NCBI RefSeq assembly: GCF_958450345.1
Contig: NC_088783.1
Span: 20,711,701-20,775,700, forward strand
From: Calliphora vicina
Taxonomy: Eukaryota; Arthropoda; Insecta; Diptera; Calliphoridae
Length of the DNA stretch: 64,000 bases
Reading direction: 5' to 3'
Position numbers and translations under genes: made by a program. This document shows positions 12,758-24,161 of the stretch, in pieces; the first letter of the stretch is position 1, and the number at the start of each line of letters is the position of its first letter. The notes beneath the pieces were generated by a model. That model saw only the letters and a program-made list of their open reading frames with translations, ran no database searches and was not told where the DNA came from.

Positions 12758-13680
12758 TATTATAAATAAAATAAATACACATTTAATTTATTGAAACACC
12801 AGTCAACAGAGGCCACAAAATAAACTGACATCAAATACATCATACACATCCCTACATACTTTCCTACATTTGCATTTACATTTAAGTACGCAAAAATATT
12901 TATTTAAATAAACAATTTGTATTTGTTTATTATTGTTTTTGTTTTTATTGTATATTTCCTCGTTGTATTGAAACAATTTTATTTATTTTTTTATTATTTA
13001 TTTGCATTGATCAATTGATAGAAATTTAATCAAAGAGAAATCGTCATCATTATTATAACAGTTCAATTGATGTTTGTTTGTCTGCCGTTTTGGTTGTTGT
13101 TTTTTTTATATTTATTTTCAAAATAAATACACTTACGAGGAAATCGCTGGAAAAATGATACAATTTGAAATTTATTTTTCAATTAAACAGTGTAGTTTTA
13201 TTGTAGAGTAAATAAATCATAAATGATTAATGGTTTGTGATGGGAAAAAAAGTATAACAAGATTGACATAAAATAGTTTAAGCTAAATGCATATATATTG
13301 AGGCTGATAATTATAAATACACGTTTTAGTTATTATAAAAAGAATAACGTTACTGAGTGACTGATTGATTGAATATAGCCCAGCTTAAAGGCCGAAAAGT
13401 AGAAACTATAATGTGGACCCTTCCTACTTAGATCCACTAAGAAATTAGTTTTGGAAATTCGATGGTTTAGGGGCTAAAAAGGGTAAATTCGGCAGGCAAC
13501 CTTGCTTAGAAGATAAACTAATACAGATACAAACAAAATTTAAAATGCATCTTTATCTACTGGAAAATTTAGCAGACAGATGTTTAGTACTTTTTTGAAA
13601 TTCTAACCCTTTAGGTGCCTTGTCACCCTATGTATCTTTTAAACCAATAAAAAAATAAATAAATTCAAAATCGTGTTATT
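12758..13680. other. AT-rich sequence, nothing recognised
   Basis: No gene, no repeat shared with the rest of the window and no terminal inverted repeats noticed. Confidence 0.6.
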
Positions 13681-15382
13681 TATTGGGAGTATGACTTCAA
13701 AATGCGCGATTTTTTTCAAATGTTTAGCTTTATTTTGAATTATTTGTACAAAATAAATTTATTCAAATTATTGGCCATTGCTAGCTATGACATCTTTCTG
13801 GCAACACACGGATTCCGAGCATAAAAAACTGCTCATCTTTTAAGGCCAAGAACGAGCCAATTTCGGATACTCTGTTCTGAAGAGAAACATATTCCAGAGA
13901 GATCCGTTCTGCATTAATCGAAACAAATAGTAGTCGGACGGGACACGGTCTGTTTTTAACAGGTTTTGTCGAGCGTTGTCTTCACTTTAAGCGAAGCAGT
14001 TACATTCGGTACAGGTTCGCCGTGATGTTTTGACCCTATTTCAACAGCTCATAACAGATGTGAACCTCTTGGTCCCAACAAATACAGAACATTACCTTAG
14101 CGACATACAGAGCGATATTTGGCTTTGGTGTGGATTCGACTGCTTGGCCGGTCTTTACATATGATCTCTTACACTTCGGGTTGTCGTAATGGATCCATTT
14201 TTCATCGCAAAATGAATTTTGTCTTTCAAGGTCTCTCAGCTTTAATTAGTATGCCACCCGATTCCCCTGCTTTGCACACGTTTTTGAGTAGATCCCTGTG
14301 ATTTCGTTAGCTCTTATTCTAGACTTCATGTTATATTTTCTTAAGTTTCATCAAAATCGGCCCAAAAATATACAACATTTCGCTATCTTTCCATTAGAAA
14401 TTCCAAATATTTAAACATTTTACCTTTGACCATCACGGTTTAAGGTTTAACGTTTTCCAATTTTAGTAAAACTTTCATACTATATTTAGAATTATCTGGA
14501 CTATAATATTCTGAATAGATTTTACTCAAAAAAGTAAAATTTTATGCCAAAAATTTGCCAAATAATTGATTTTTCTCGAAAATTTCAAAATTTAAATCGC
14601 AGGTACGGAAAAACAATAAGAGATATTTTCATAATTTTTTCAGATTTTTATTCCCTATTATATTCTTAATAAATCCCAATAAGATGATCAAAAAATTCTG
14701 AAATTTGTTTAATCAAATTTTTAAAAATTTGAAACTGCCGTTAAAAAATTTTTATTTTTTTTTCATACCTAAGAATAGGTTAGCGGTATCCTACGAAGAC
14801 AAAAACTCATATACACGTAAATATGGACATATTTTAAGTAAAAAAGAGTTTTTATTTTAATATTTATCAAAATATGTTAATTTTGTTCCTACATTTCTTG
14901 TTCTAGTTGCCTGAGCCACGTTAATGACCTGACGAATTTAACATTTTTCGACCAATATCTGTTTTTTATGTCTTATTAGAATGATAATTGCGTGCACATT
15001 TCTATTCTTTTAAATTAAATTGCAAAAGTAATATTTTAATGGCAAAATTTTTACAAAGACTGAACAAAATTAATTTTTTCCCCTTGTAAATGCATCACAA
15101 AACTTCAGAGTGCTTGACCCCTACCGATTTACCAAAAATTTTTTCAGGATGATTTTTTTTACTAATGTTCACCAAACTGGGGGTGAGAATGGCCAAAATC
15201 CAACTTTCGTTTATTAAGGGCCACCCTAGTGACGCTTTGTTGACACAAAATTCGACATTTGCGAAGCAAAAAAACTTTCTTCTCTACACTATAGTGTTCA
15301 ATAGCTAAGTGAGAATAAATAATAGATATGTACCATATAAGTTATTAAAAACAAAACCTGCATTCAAAAGATACGCCCAATA
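13681..15382 (-). mobile_element. mariner element 1, decayed and interrupted
   Basis: Left inverted repeat TATTGGGAGTATGACTTCAA starts at 13681 and the right one ends ATACGCCCAATA at 15382, with TA at both edges. Between 13740 and 14310 the minus strand carries pieces of a mariner transposase: a WIHYDNP-type motif around 14180-14200 and an SDYYLF-like region around 13930, with stops and frameshifts. At about 14322 the element is broken by repeat X and resumes at about 15223 with the 5' UTR sequence shared with the mariner at 31.46-31.65 kb. It is inactive. Confidence 0.85.
14322..15222 (+). repeat. Repeat family X, copy 1, inserted in mariner 1
   Basis: About 900 bp matching 52.26-53.18 kb in the same orientation. 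Shared words include GACTTCATGTTATATTTT, AGTTTCATCAAAATCGG, ATTAGAAATTCCAAATATT and AATAGGTTA with CAAAAACTCATATAC. No coding sequence or clear inverted repeats. The end AAGGGCCACCCTAG resembles the end of the MITE at 62.79-62.94 kb, so the right part may be a separate small insertion. Confidence 0.75.
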
Positions 15383-15649
15383 TTGGGAACTCGAGTACCA
15401 AAGTCAAATCCGGATAAAGAGTTTGGTTCGTGAGCACATGAATACCGTTTTTAGTCGTTCTTGACATATGTTTATTTATCACAAAAATACTGGCTCAAAT
15501 GGAGAGTACTTTGAAAATTCAGACTTGACGTGTTGTTAAGATGTAAATGGAAAATTGGAGCTTTTTCTTCCAATTGTACTTTTTTAATATATGAACTTAT
15601 ATTCATGAATGAAAGATTCACGGTAGGGAGATTAGTGGTTTTTTCTCTA

Positions 15650-16780
15650 TTAACCTTTATGTCAACAGCAGAACTGCTTTACGCACGTCAACAGCAACAT
15701 ACCTGGGTATGTACATACGTTTTGTATGGTGAATGGCATATCGTTAGCATACAAATGCTAATATCTAACTTGTTTGTTGGAATATCTGTATTTTTTTTTT
15801 TATTTTCTTAGAAATAGAAAAAAGGTTCAAACATTTTGTGATAACCAGTTTTACCCTTACATTTAGTCATTGTTTTTTGAAAAAGTGGTTGTGTAGGTAT
15901 GTCAAAAAATGCTTTTTATTGAGTTTTTGCAAAGATACAAATTTTTTAAATTAAAATTATTTTTTTTTATTTATTAATATTTTTTAATGAAATTTTACAG
16001 TTATATAGACTTTTCTATTAAATATAGAAAAATAAAAACAAATTCTGAAAATTATAATCAAAAATGGGATTTTTTAGTTTTTTGCTATACTATCCACATC
16101 AAAAGAGGGGTTATCGGAACCCTTTAATAAATAATTAAGAACATATTTGGCCATCTAAAATAGGTTACTTTATTTTGATATCGACTACGCGATTTGAGAA
16201 TTTTTGCCCTAAAGTTGAATTTTACATAAAAAGTATGCGTCATTTGAGTGGACCTGGTCCCCTCTGTATCAATAATTTTTAAATTTATTTTCATTTAAAA
16301 TCTTTAGTGTAAAGTTAGCTTTTCAAAAAGTATAAATTCCTAATACATTTTCTTTGAAATTTTTTAGATAACTTAAAAATAAAAAGAGTTATTTTTTCCC
16401 AAAAACTGGCGAAAAATCGCCTTTTTAAATTTTTTTATATTCAAATACATATAACTTTAGATTTAGTCACGATTTTTAAATAACTCTTTTTTTGTTTGAC
16501 ATATACATTTGTTGTAAGTCCAATAAAATAAAAATGGAGAAAATCGGGATATATTTGGCCCCGCTGTTATCAAAAATGTGGAGTAGGATGTATGTTGTTG
16601 ACGTAAGGGTGTAACTTTGTAAATGGGCTTTATCTCTCAAAGAGGTGATCCTATCCTAACTAAACTTGGGACAATTGCGGAACCATTTTTGGCTAGGATA
16701 TCAAGAAATTTCTAATTCAGAGATACAGCATTTTAATGCAAAACATACCCAGGTATGTTGCCGTTGACATAAAGGTTAAT
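15650..16780. mobile_element. piggyBac-like non-autonomous element
   Basis: Both ends carry TTAA followed by an inverted repeat that begins CCTTTATGTCAAC and continues GCAACATACCTGGGTATGT. The left copy has an extra insertion of about 27 bp between the two halves. TTAA target sites and CC-starting termini are the hallmark of the piggyBac superfamily. The 1.1-kb interior has no transposase; the open frame overlapping the left end (15530-15811) has no recognisable domain. Mobilisation would need a transposase in trans. Confidence 0.7.
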
Positions 16781-16784
16781 AGTA

Positions 16785-19599
16785 CGTTTTGAAAAGCATT
16801 ACAAATTATTAAAAAAAAATTACGATTTTAGTTGCGAACGGAACCGGGTCAACTAATTCAATATAAAATAGCAACCCTTTTATTACACCAACAACATTTT
16901 ATTTTAACAAACAACTTCAAAAGATTCCTTTTTTTACTTGAAACTTAAAACTAAAGCATATTGTTTTATCTCTGCTATAATTTGTAATAGAAAACCAACA
17001 ATAGATATTTGTTTTTATTTAATTCTAAATAACTTAGTATACATCATCCTGTATCTATTATATACACGCAGTTGAACAAATCAATTTATTTTATTTTTTT
17101 TTATCGATTTTAATAACTTGTTTTATTTAGTAAATTTGTTTCATTCTATTTTTTATTTCCTCTTTAACATAAACTATCACACACATAAGTAATAGCCACC
17201 CCACCCTCTCCTCGCTTATCGATACTCTTTTCCCTACTTTTTAAAGCCTTTTCCGTTTTGTTGCTGTTGTTGTAAGCTACTGTTACTGCTGCTGCTGCTG
17301 CTCAGTTATCAGTTATTAAAGTATAAATAAACGTTTAGCCGTGTTTTAAAAGGAATAGAGATATTGAGAAAAAAAAGTATGATAGAAGAGAATAGATGAT
17401 GAAGAGAAATTAATTTAAAACTGTATAAAAATTTTACGAAGCGGAAACATTTATTAGAGCGGAAATTGTTATTTTTGGTATTTGTCATATTTGTTCGTAC
17501 GTTTATTGTTCTTTATTTTTTTGTTTGTGTGTCTCTTCATTATCAAAATCGAATGGTATGTATGGAAATTCTTGTTACTCCTGTTTATATTTTATAATTT
17601 TAATGGGTATATTGAATATTGGTTTTAATTCCTTAGAATTATTTAACAAAATTACCAAGTGCGTCATTTCATTTCATTTCAAGTTTAAAATAGTTTATTT
17701 ATATTTATAAGCATTTTATGTTAATTAGTTTTATGTTAATTTTGATTTAAAATATTCAAGTTATTATTAGGTTTTATTTCAGAGGAAACGTTGTTAAATA
17801 TTCAAATCCTTTAATTAATGTGTCATTTAAATTTGCATAAATTCGTTTAAAGAATTAATTTGTTACTCGAAAATCAAACACAGTTTGCACGATCGCAAAA
17901 TAATGAAAAGCATATTTAATTGCTATACATTTGATAGTTGGCGATAAGGAGTATTTACTTCTTGCCTTTCTCGATATAGAAGGTGCACTGTTTTTAGTTT
18001 TATTTTTCAGACAAGCAACAAATGAAATAAAGCAATTCTGAAACAAAATAAATTAACAATTAAAACTCCGCTACAATTCTACATTGAACTACGAAAATGC
18101 TACATAAATATTTATGTACAAAGAGTAAAATCTACATTCATGCAAAAGTATTTATTTATGCAAATATAAACAAAACTACTAGTGCTAAATAATAAACATG
18201 GCTGACACTTTACACGCAAAGTTCAAGAAATTTCATTTACTCACACTTGAATGCGTACAAGCACACACAGTTTACTAATGACAGTTACATAAATGCAACA
18301 ACAAAATAATAAATTTATATTAGAAGCAAAAAATAGCAACAACATTAAACACTTAAACTAACAAATATACAGTCAGACACACGAAAACAACGACATAAAG
18401 AACTTATTTAGACAACAAGTAACAAGTTCTTAAAAGGACAAACACTATGGGGATAAATAGTTTACAAATAAAGAAAATTTTAATATTTTTTTCTAGATTT
18501 TCTTGGGAAAATTTTTAAGAATTAAAATTTATTTTTTTCTTTAAAACTAATCTTAAACATTTTATAATCCCAGACCAAAGTGCTAACAGCAACAATAACA
18601 AGCAACTCTTAAACCAATAAACATCAACATTTGAATAAATGTTTTCATAAATAAGTGTTAAAAATAAATTGCTCAAGTGTCGATTATTTGGCACGAGTTG
18701 GCATACATAAATACACACACTGTATTTCCCCTTTTTACCCACCAAGGGCTTCTTATCTCCCCACAAACATAAATAAATACAACCCTTTTTTCTACTCCTA
18801 CTAGCGAAAGAAAAACAAACACGCAAGCACACACATACCTCCCCTCTCTCCCTCCCACAAAACAAACATTAATACTCAGATACTTGTGAATACAATTTAT
18901 AAATTTATTCATTACTCATACGTAGAGATAAATGACGGTTATAAAGAGTGTAAAATGAAAACAATAACAACAAAATCTAAAAGAATTTCTAGTTCCTGTA
19001 GCAGCAACAACAAATCAAACAACAACAAACCCAGCAACCCACAAATAACATAAATATTGAGAGTAATTTTGTTCGCTTTGCTGCTTCAACTACAAAACGA
19101 GTGTTCATTTGTTTTTATTTGTTTGCATACATGTGTGTTTGCATGGTTAAGTGTTTGTTGTAAAAATACTTGTCGGTTTCATTATTCATTTCATGTTTTG
19201 TTCTGCTTCTTATTCTTTTCTTTAAGTAGTAAATAACATGAAATGTCCTGTTTGTTTATTTATGTCGTACGCATATTTAAGAGTTTCCTAAGCAGCTTAA
19301 ATGTAAATAATTTCGATTTTTAATTAGTAAAAGCTAAAATGACAATATTTATTGGCTTCAGAAAGGGAATACATTAATAAGTAACAGCAGAAAATGGAGA
19401 AATGTTCTCCACAACCATGATTTATATGTTATGAAAGTGTTTAGAATTTAACACTTAAAAGTTCAAAGAGAGAGGAATTTTACATTTTAAGGAATAACTG
19501 CATGTTTATGTATTTTTCAAACTGTTTCACAAGCCAACACAATCGAAAAAAAATTTAAAGGTATAAACCACTCCGCAATTTTCATTTATTGTGCTTACA
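16785..19599. other. Transposon-poor island with simple-sequence runs
   Basis: Nearly 2.8 kb with none of the repeat families seen elsewhere in the window. It contains CTG/TTG triplets at about 17266-17301, CA-rich pyrimidine-poor runs at 18.69-18.86 kb and CAA/CAG triplets at about 18.96-19.04 kb. These features are common in fly introns and intergenic DNA. No exon with convincing splice context was found. Confidence 0.5.
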
Positions 19600-19960
19600 A
19601 ATATGGTCCAAATTTTAAATTCTATGGAGAGGTTATTTTTAGAAGTAAAATTATAAATTTTTTAGACGTTTCTCCAAATAATTATTGATAACTCAAAAAG
19701 GATTCGTCCGATATTATTAAAATAAACTTAGAAATGTTGAGATTTACATAACCTTTAATACATTTATATATTACGTTTTAATCGGCTCAGTAGTTTAGGA
19801 GTGTTATAACAAATTGAAGCAAAAAATATTTTGCACTTTTTCGATGCTCCCAAGGTATAAAATTCTACGTCATCTAAAAAGCAAATGCTGAACATTTTAG
19901 CAAAATCGTATAACATTTGCACATTTCATTTCAAATATCGAGTTCTAGATTAAAGTAGAA
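19600..19960 (-). repeat. Repeat family W, copy 1
   Basis: The minus strand of 19845-19920 matches 43.2-43.32 and 44.1-44.17 kb. It shares an element reading TTTTGCTAAA then TTCAGCATTTGC then TTTAGATGACGTAGAA and GCATCG. In the 43-44 kb copies this motif lies directly upstream of ATGTTG minisatellite; here it does not. Upstream extent is uncertain. Confidence 0.5.
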
Positions 19961-20089
19961 ATATTAAAAAAAAAACTAAGTGCAAACTAAGTGCCACACT
20001 AATAGATATCTTTTCAGAAACATAACTAAAATTGTATTTATTTAAATACTTGACAATTAATAAAAACAAATATATTCTGGCCAACATTT

Positions 20090-20130
20090 TCAATAATTCC
20101 TTAATTTCTTTTCATTGCAGGTAATTAATT
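20090..20130 (+). promoter_or_regulatory. Candidate 3' splice site or recursive-splicing (ratchet) site
   Basis: CCTTAATTTCTTTTCATTGCAG is followed at once by GTAATTAATT, so an acceptor AG (20119-20120) abuts a donor-like GTAA. Fly ratchet points in long introns have this arrangement. A GTATGT donor lies about 31 nt downstream, so a micro-exon is an alternative. No coding potential is evident. Confidence 0.3.
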
Positions 20131-20928
20131 TTCATTAAAACTACTGAAAAGGGTATGTTGAATTATAAGTAAGATATTTGCTTTTGAAATATTATGGAAG
20201 ATTTTTTTAATTAAAACTATTAACACAATTTATATTTAAGCAAACAATAGTATTAAGAATGCTGTAATGCAAAAGGTATTTAAATTTTGGTTTCTTGTGT
20301 AAACAACCTATAATGTGTTTCCGCTTAAAATACAAAATCACATGGCATGATTTTTATACAAAAAAAAGGACGCATTTTCAGTCACCCCCTTAAAATATAG
20401 TTTAGTTTAATTTTATATAAACAGTTTTGTTTTTAACTAATTTTTGTTTCCCCTAAAATGTTGCAATGAAATAATTGAAAAATAACCTATCAAGATTTTG
20501 CTAAATGTCATGCAATTTTATGAAATTTTTTTAAACTTTCCTAGATTTACTTGGAATTTTTGGCTCAAGTTTTTAACAATTGTAACTTTATACGATATAA
20601 AAGACGAACAATTCCGAATTTTTAAAGCTTTAATCTTCTGAATTTTATAATATTTGGTATATATGTATGTTTTCCATGGTCAAAAAAGAATTTAAAGTTC
20701 TCCAGAATTTTGAAACTCAGTTTAGTTTGGTTTTATATAGGTTTAAATATCAAATAACACTATACAACAAAATCAAATTTTTTTCTAAAATCACAAGATC
20801 AGACCAATAAATTTTGATGCTGGACATTGTTTGGCAATGAAGTGGAATTGCCTAGAGCTAAAAAAATTTAATTAATGAATACAAATCCAAATTTTCCATC
20901 GATGGTCAAATAATAGAAATATTAGTAA

Positions 20929-21384
20929 TTATACCCTTCACCTTCGTGAGAAGGGTATATATAAGTTTGTCATTCCGTTTGTAATTTCTACATTTTTCAT
21001 TTCCGACTCTATAAAGTATATATATTCTGGATCCTTTTGACCTATTTTTGACCTATATCTGGATTACTAAGACATTAATATAGACAATATGGATATCTAA
21101 TGATAGATATTTAAAAGACATTTGCAACGACGTATATAAGACCATAGTAAGGGTCAAAATCGGGAAAAAAATTTTAACCCGAATTTTTTTTTCACAAAAA
21201 AAAAAAATTCAAAAAACAAAAAAAAAAATTTTTAAATTTAAAAAAAAAATATTTTAAAAAAGTAAATTTAAAAAATTTAAAATAATAGAAAAAAAATTTT
21301 TCCAAAAAATTTAAAAAACAACAGAATTTGGTGAAGGGTATATAAGATTCGGCGCAGCCGAATATAGCACTCTTACCTGTTTTT
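20929..21384 (+). mobile_element. DINE-1/Helentron-like repeat (copy B)
   Basis: Both ends are intact. The left hairpin TACCCTTCACC-TTCGTGAGAAGGGTA is followed by GTCATTCCGTTTGTAATT and AAAGTATATATATTCTGG. The right end is GGGTATATAAGATTCGG, loop CGCAG, complementary stem and CACTCTTACCTG. It lacks the TCCGTCTG module between them. The interior is poly-A/poly-T rich and non-coding. Confidence 0.85.
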
Positions 21385-22094
21385 GGTTAAATTTTGAACT
21401 ATTGTTTTTTCATGCTAAATTTTTGGGATACTTTAAAATAAAATTCTTAATAAATACGAAATTAACCCTTTTATTATGTCTTATTTCTGGCTTTCTGATT
21501 GAATTTTTCGTTTTGGTGTATTCAGGGACTTATAGTAAAAATTCACGGACAATATTTTTGAGGAACATTTCAACCACTTAAATAACTGTTTTAATGGTGT
21601 TTTTTGCTCTTTTTTAAAAGGAGAACAAAACAGACCCATGCTTTGAAGATTTATAGGGCTAACATATTCTACAAAAATGTTCTTCGTAACATTTTACATA
21701 ACTTTGCTGAACATATTTTATACCTGAAATGGTTTCTTATGTCGATTAACAATAAGAATGTGCCAGAGATGGGAAAATTTAACCCCCCCCAAATGAAATT
21801 CAGATGTAAACTTTCAAAACGCCGATACACGTGTATTTATTTTTACCTTGTAATTTTTTTAGTGTTGTACAGCGTATGAACAGTTAGTAAGATTGAGATT
21901 TCCTATAAAATCTAGTAAATCGCAATCAATATTGTGCCATTGATTTTTCGAAATCTTGAGGAAAATAGCATGAGAAAAGAATTTCTTCTACGACATATCA
22001 AAGAAATCATTTTCGAGACACCCAAATTTCAGAAAAAATAAAAAATTTACTTTTTTTTAGTTACTTTTAGTAGGTAATAAAAAAACCTTAAAAA
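21385..22094. other. Unassigned AT-rich sequence
   Basis: Includes an 8-nt C run at 21783-21790 and a 91-codon frame (21604-21879) with no recognisable motif. No repeat match noticed. Confidence 0.5.
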
Positions 22095-22375
22095 TAAAAA
22101 TTATCATATTCTCAGGCTCATATCTTTCAAACCGTTAAGAATTTTGATTTACTCTCTGAGGCAAAGTTGTAGCTCTTATCTTGATTTGTACTTGATTGTT
22201 TCTTTGAATTTTGAACGGTTTGCTACCTATGGACCTGAACAGGGGAAAATGGTAAAAACAAATCGAATTTTTTAAATTTTTTTGCGATTTCGATCCTGAA
22301 GATGAAGTTTGTTTGATTTTATATGTTCACAATTTTTGTTCTTTATGACAAGAGCTATAACTTTTCCTCAGAGAT
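22095..22375 (+). repeat. Foldback family Z, partial copy 1
   Basis: Shares with 32.4-32.8, 54.1-54.3 and 55.1-55.2 kb the words GATTTACTCTCTGAGG, AAAGTTGTAGC, ACCTGAACAGGGGAAAA and TTTTATATGTTCACAA. Both strands of the arm are represented within it, as expected for a foldback element. Ends are not preserved. Confidence 0.6.
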
Positions 22376-22540
22376 CTCTTCAGGATCCCCACTGATTTTT
22401 TTAATTGAGAAAAATGTATATAAAATGTAAGATATCTTTTTTTGAGACATCCTTTGTTCAAGGATTTATTATCGAAAAACATTTTTGACATTGTTACAGT
22501 CATAGAGACAGTAACAAGTCTAGTTATATTGCTACATATA

Positions 22541-22642
22541 CAGCCCAATTATGAAAAAAAATCTCATTTTTCCTATTAAAATTCTATGTTAAAAAAACGA
22601 AAAGGAAAAAACTCCCGTAGATTTTTTTTCATAATTGGACTG
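22541..22642. mobile_element. Short palindromic MITE (family P)
   Basis: Left arm CAGCCCAATTATGAAAAAAA and right arm, reversed, CAGTCCAATTATGAAAAAAA pair for about 24 bp with one mismatch. The element is about 102 bp and is flanked on both sides by ATA. Its right edge abuts the next MITE directly. Confidence 0.7.
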
Positions 22643-22789
22643 ATAGAGTGGAAACTAGAAAACAACTCAAACAAGAAAATCACACATACGAGTTTTGTTT
22701 TCACAAAATTTTTGTTTACTAATACATTCTCATCACTTAGGTTTTGGATAACTGAGTTAGGCCTTTGACAGGAGAGTTTCCGATCTATG
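22643..22789. mobile_element. MITE family Q, copy 1
   Basis: Inverted ends ATAGAGTGGAAACT and AGTTTCCGATCTAT enclose an interior that matches the MITE at 56956-57144, sharing ACTCAAACAA, CTAATACATTCTCA, CACTTAGGTTT and GAGTTAGG-CTTTGACAGGA. No open frame. Superfamily not determined. Confidence 0.75.
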
Positions 22790-24150
22790 TGTATTTATGG
22801 TTACTGTTGTTATTCTTATAAAGAAGTGTGAAAATTAAAGAAACATTTTTTTGAAATAAACCAAACTTTATTTTTAGGAGGTGATTGAGAATATTTTAAG
22901 TATTTCATTTTGAATGGCTGTTGAGCAGTTCACTGATGTGGGTTATGTCTGTTTCAAATGCATTTCAGCAGCATTTAAGTTGATTTTAAATAGTCTTTAT
23001 TGTATGCATGTGTATTGGAATCTTTTGTAGAGGCTTGATGCTCACCACATGGCTGTGTGCGCCATTACCTGTCAGAGTATTCGAATGTTCAAGTTTAATG
23101 TTCTTCCATAGACATTATGCGGAAACAACATATTTTTGTAATGTTGGCAGGTGTATAATATTGTTTGTTTTGGGGGAAAAAGTGAAAGCAGTAGTATATT
23201 TTTTTAGACCACAGGGTGCACAAATTGGAGGAAATATTATAGGTTTCCATTTGTGAGGGATCCAAGAGAGCTGCTTGACGATTGAACGTTCCCTAAATTA
23301 GGATTCTATAGAAAATACTTTAAATTTTATCAAATAACTGTAAAATACAGATTAGCTGTGGCAACCGAATTTTGTTGACAATCCAATGCATTCAGTTTTT
23401 ATGGCCAAATAGCTGCAAAATTTAAGATGGGGTAACACAAATTTCAAATTTACTGAAAATTCATATATTTTTCATTATCCTGTCTCTACGCTTTCCACCA
23501 AAAACCACATTAAACTCCATTTATTTAAATTTGCTGAAGCTTTCGCATTGAATTTTCTTCTTTGTTTTTTTTTGTGAATATCAAATATTTACTTAAATTT
23601 CATTTGTTTTTCGCGAGTTTATTTCATTTTTCTTCTTTTTTTTGTTGCCTTTGTGCGCATATAAATGAGTTTCGTTTTTATGCAAATGCTGTTTTCATCA
23701 ACAAAACACTCAATTGTATAGATTTTATAATGAGTTTGAATACTAAATAAATTACACTATACACGTTTTATTTTTGCTTTGTTGGCAAAAAGATGAAAAA
23801 AAAATAATAAAACAATTTAAAATTTATTGCCACATCTGTCTGGTTTAATTGTTTTTAAATTAATTAAAAACAAAAGAAAAAAACTCAACATGTTGTACTG
23901 AGCTTTCTCCTATTGAAGGAAAACAAATTATAAATTAAATAATGGGAGAAAACTAAAATTGATTAACATGACTTTTGATAAATTGGAAAATAAACAAATA
24001 AAAAAAAATGAAAAAAAGAGAAAGTTAATTTATTGAGTTCATTGGGAGTTAAAAAATATTGACAGCAGGGAAATTAATGGAGTAATAAGGTTAATTGGTG
24101 ATATAAGTTTTTTCTTTTCTTTTGGGGAAGACCCCTTCCCATGCAATACA
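22790..24150. other. Unassigned AT-rich sequence
   Basis: No recognised gene. A short segment at 23.35-23.40 kb (GGCAACCGAATTTTGTTG) resembles the arm of the MITE at 60425-60673. Open frames at 23008-23256 and 23562-23750 have no domain similarity I can name. Confidence 0.5.
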
Positions 24151-24161
24151 TTGTGTTGGTA

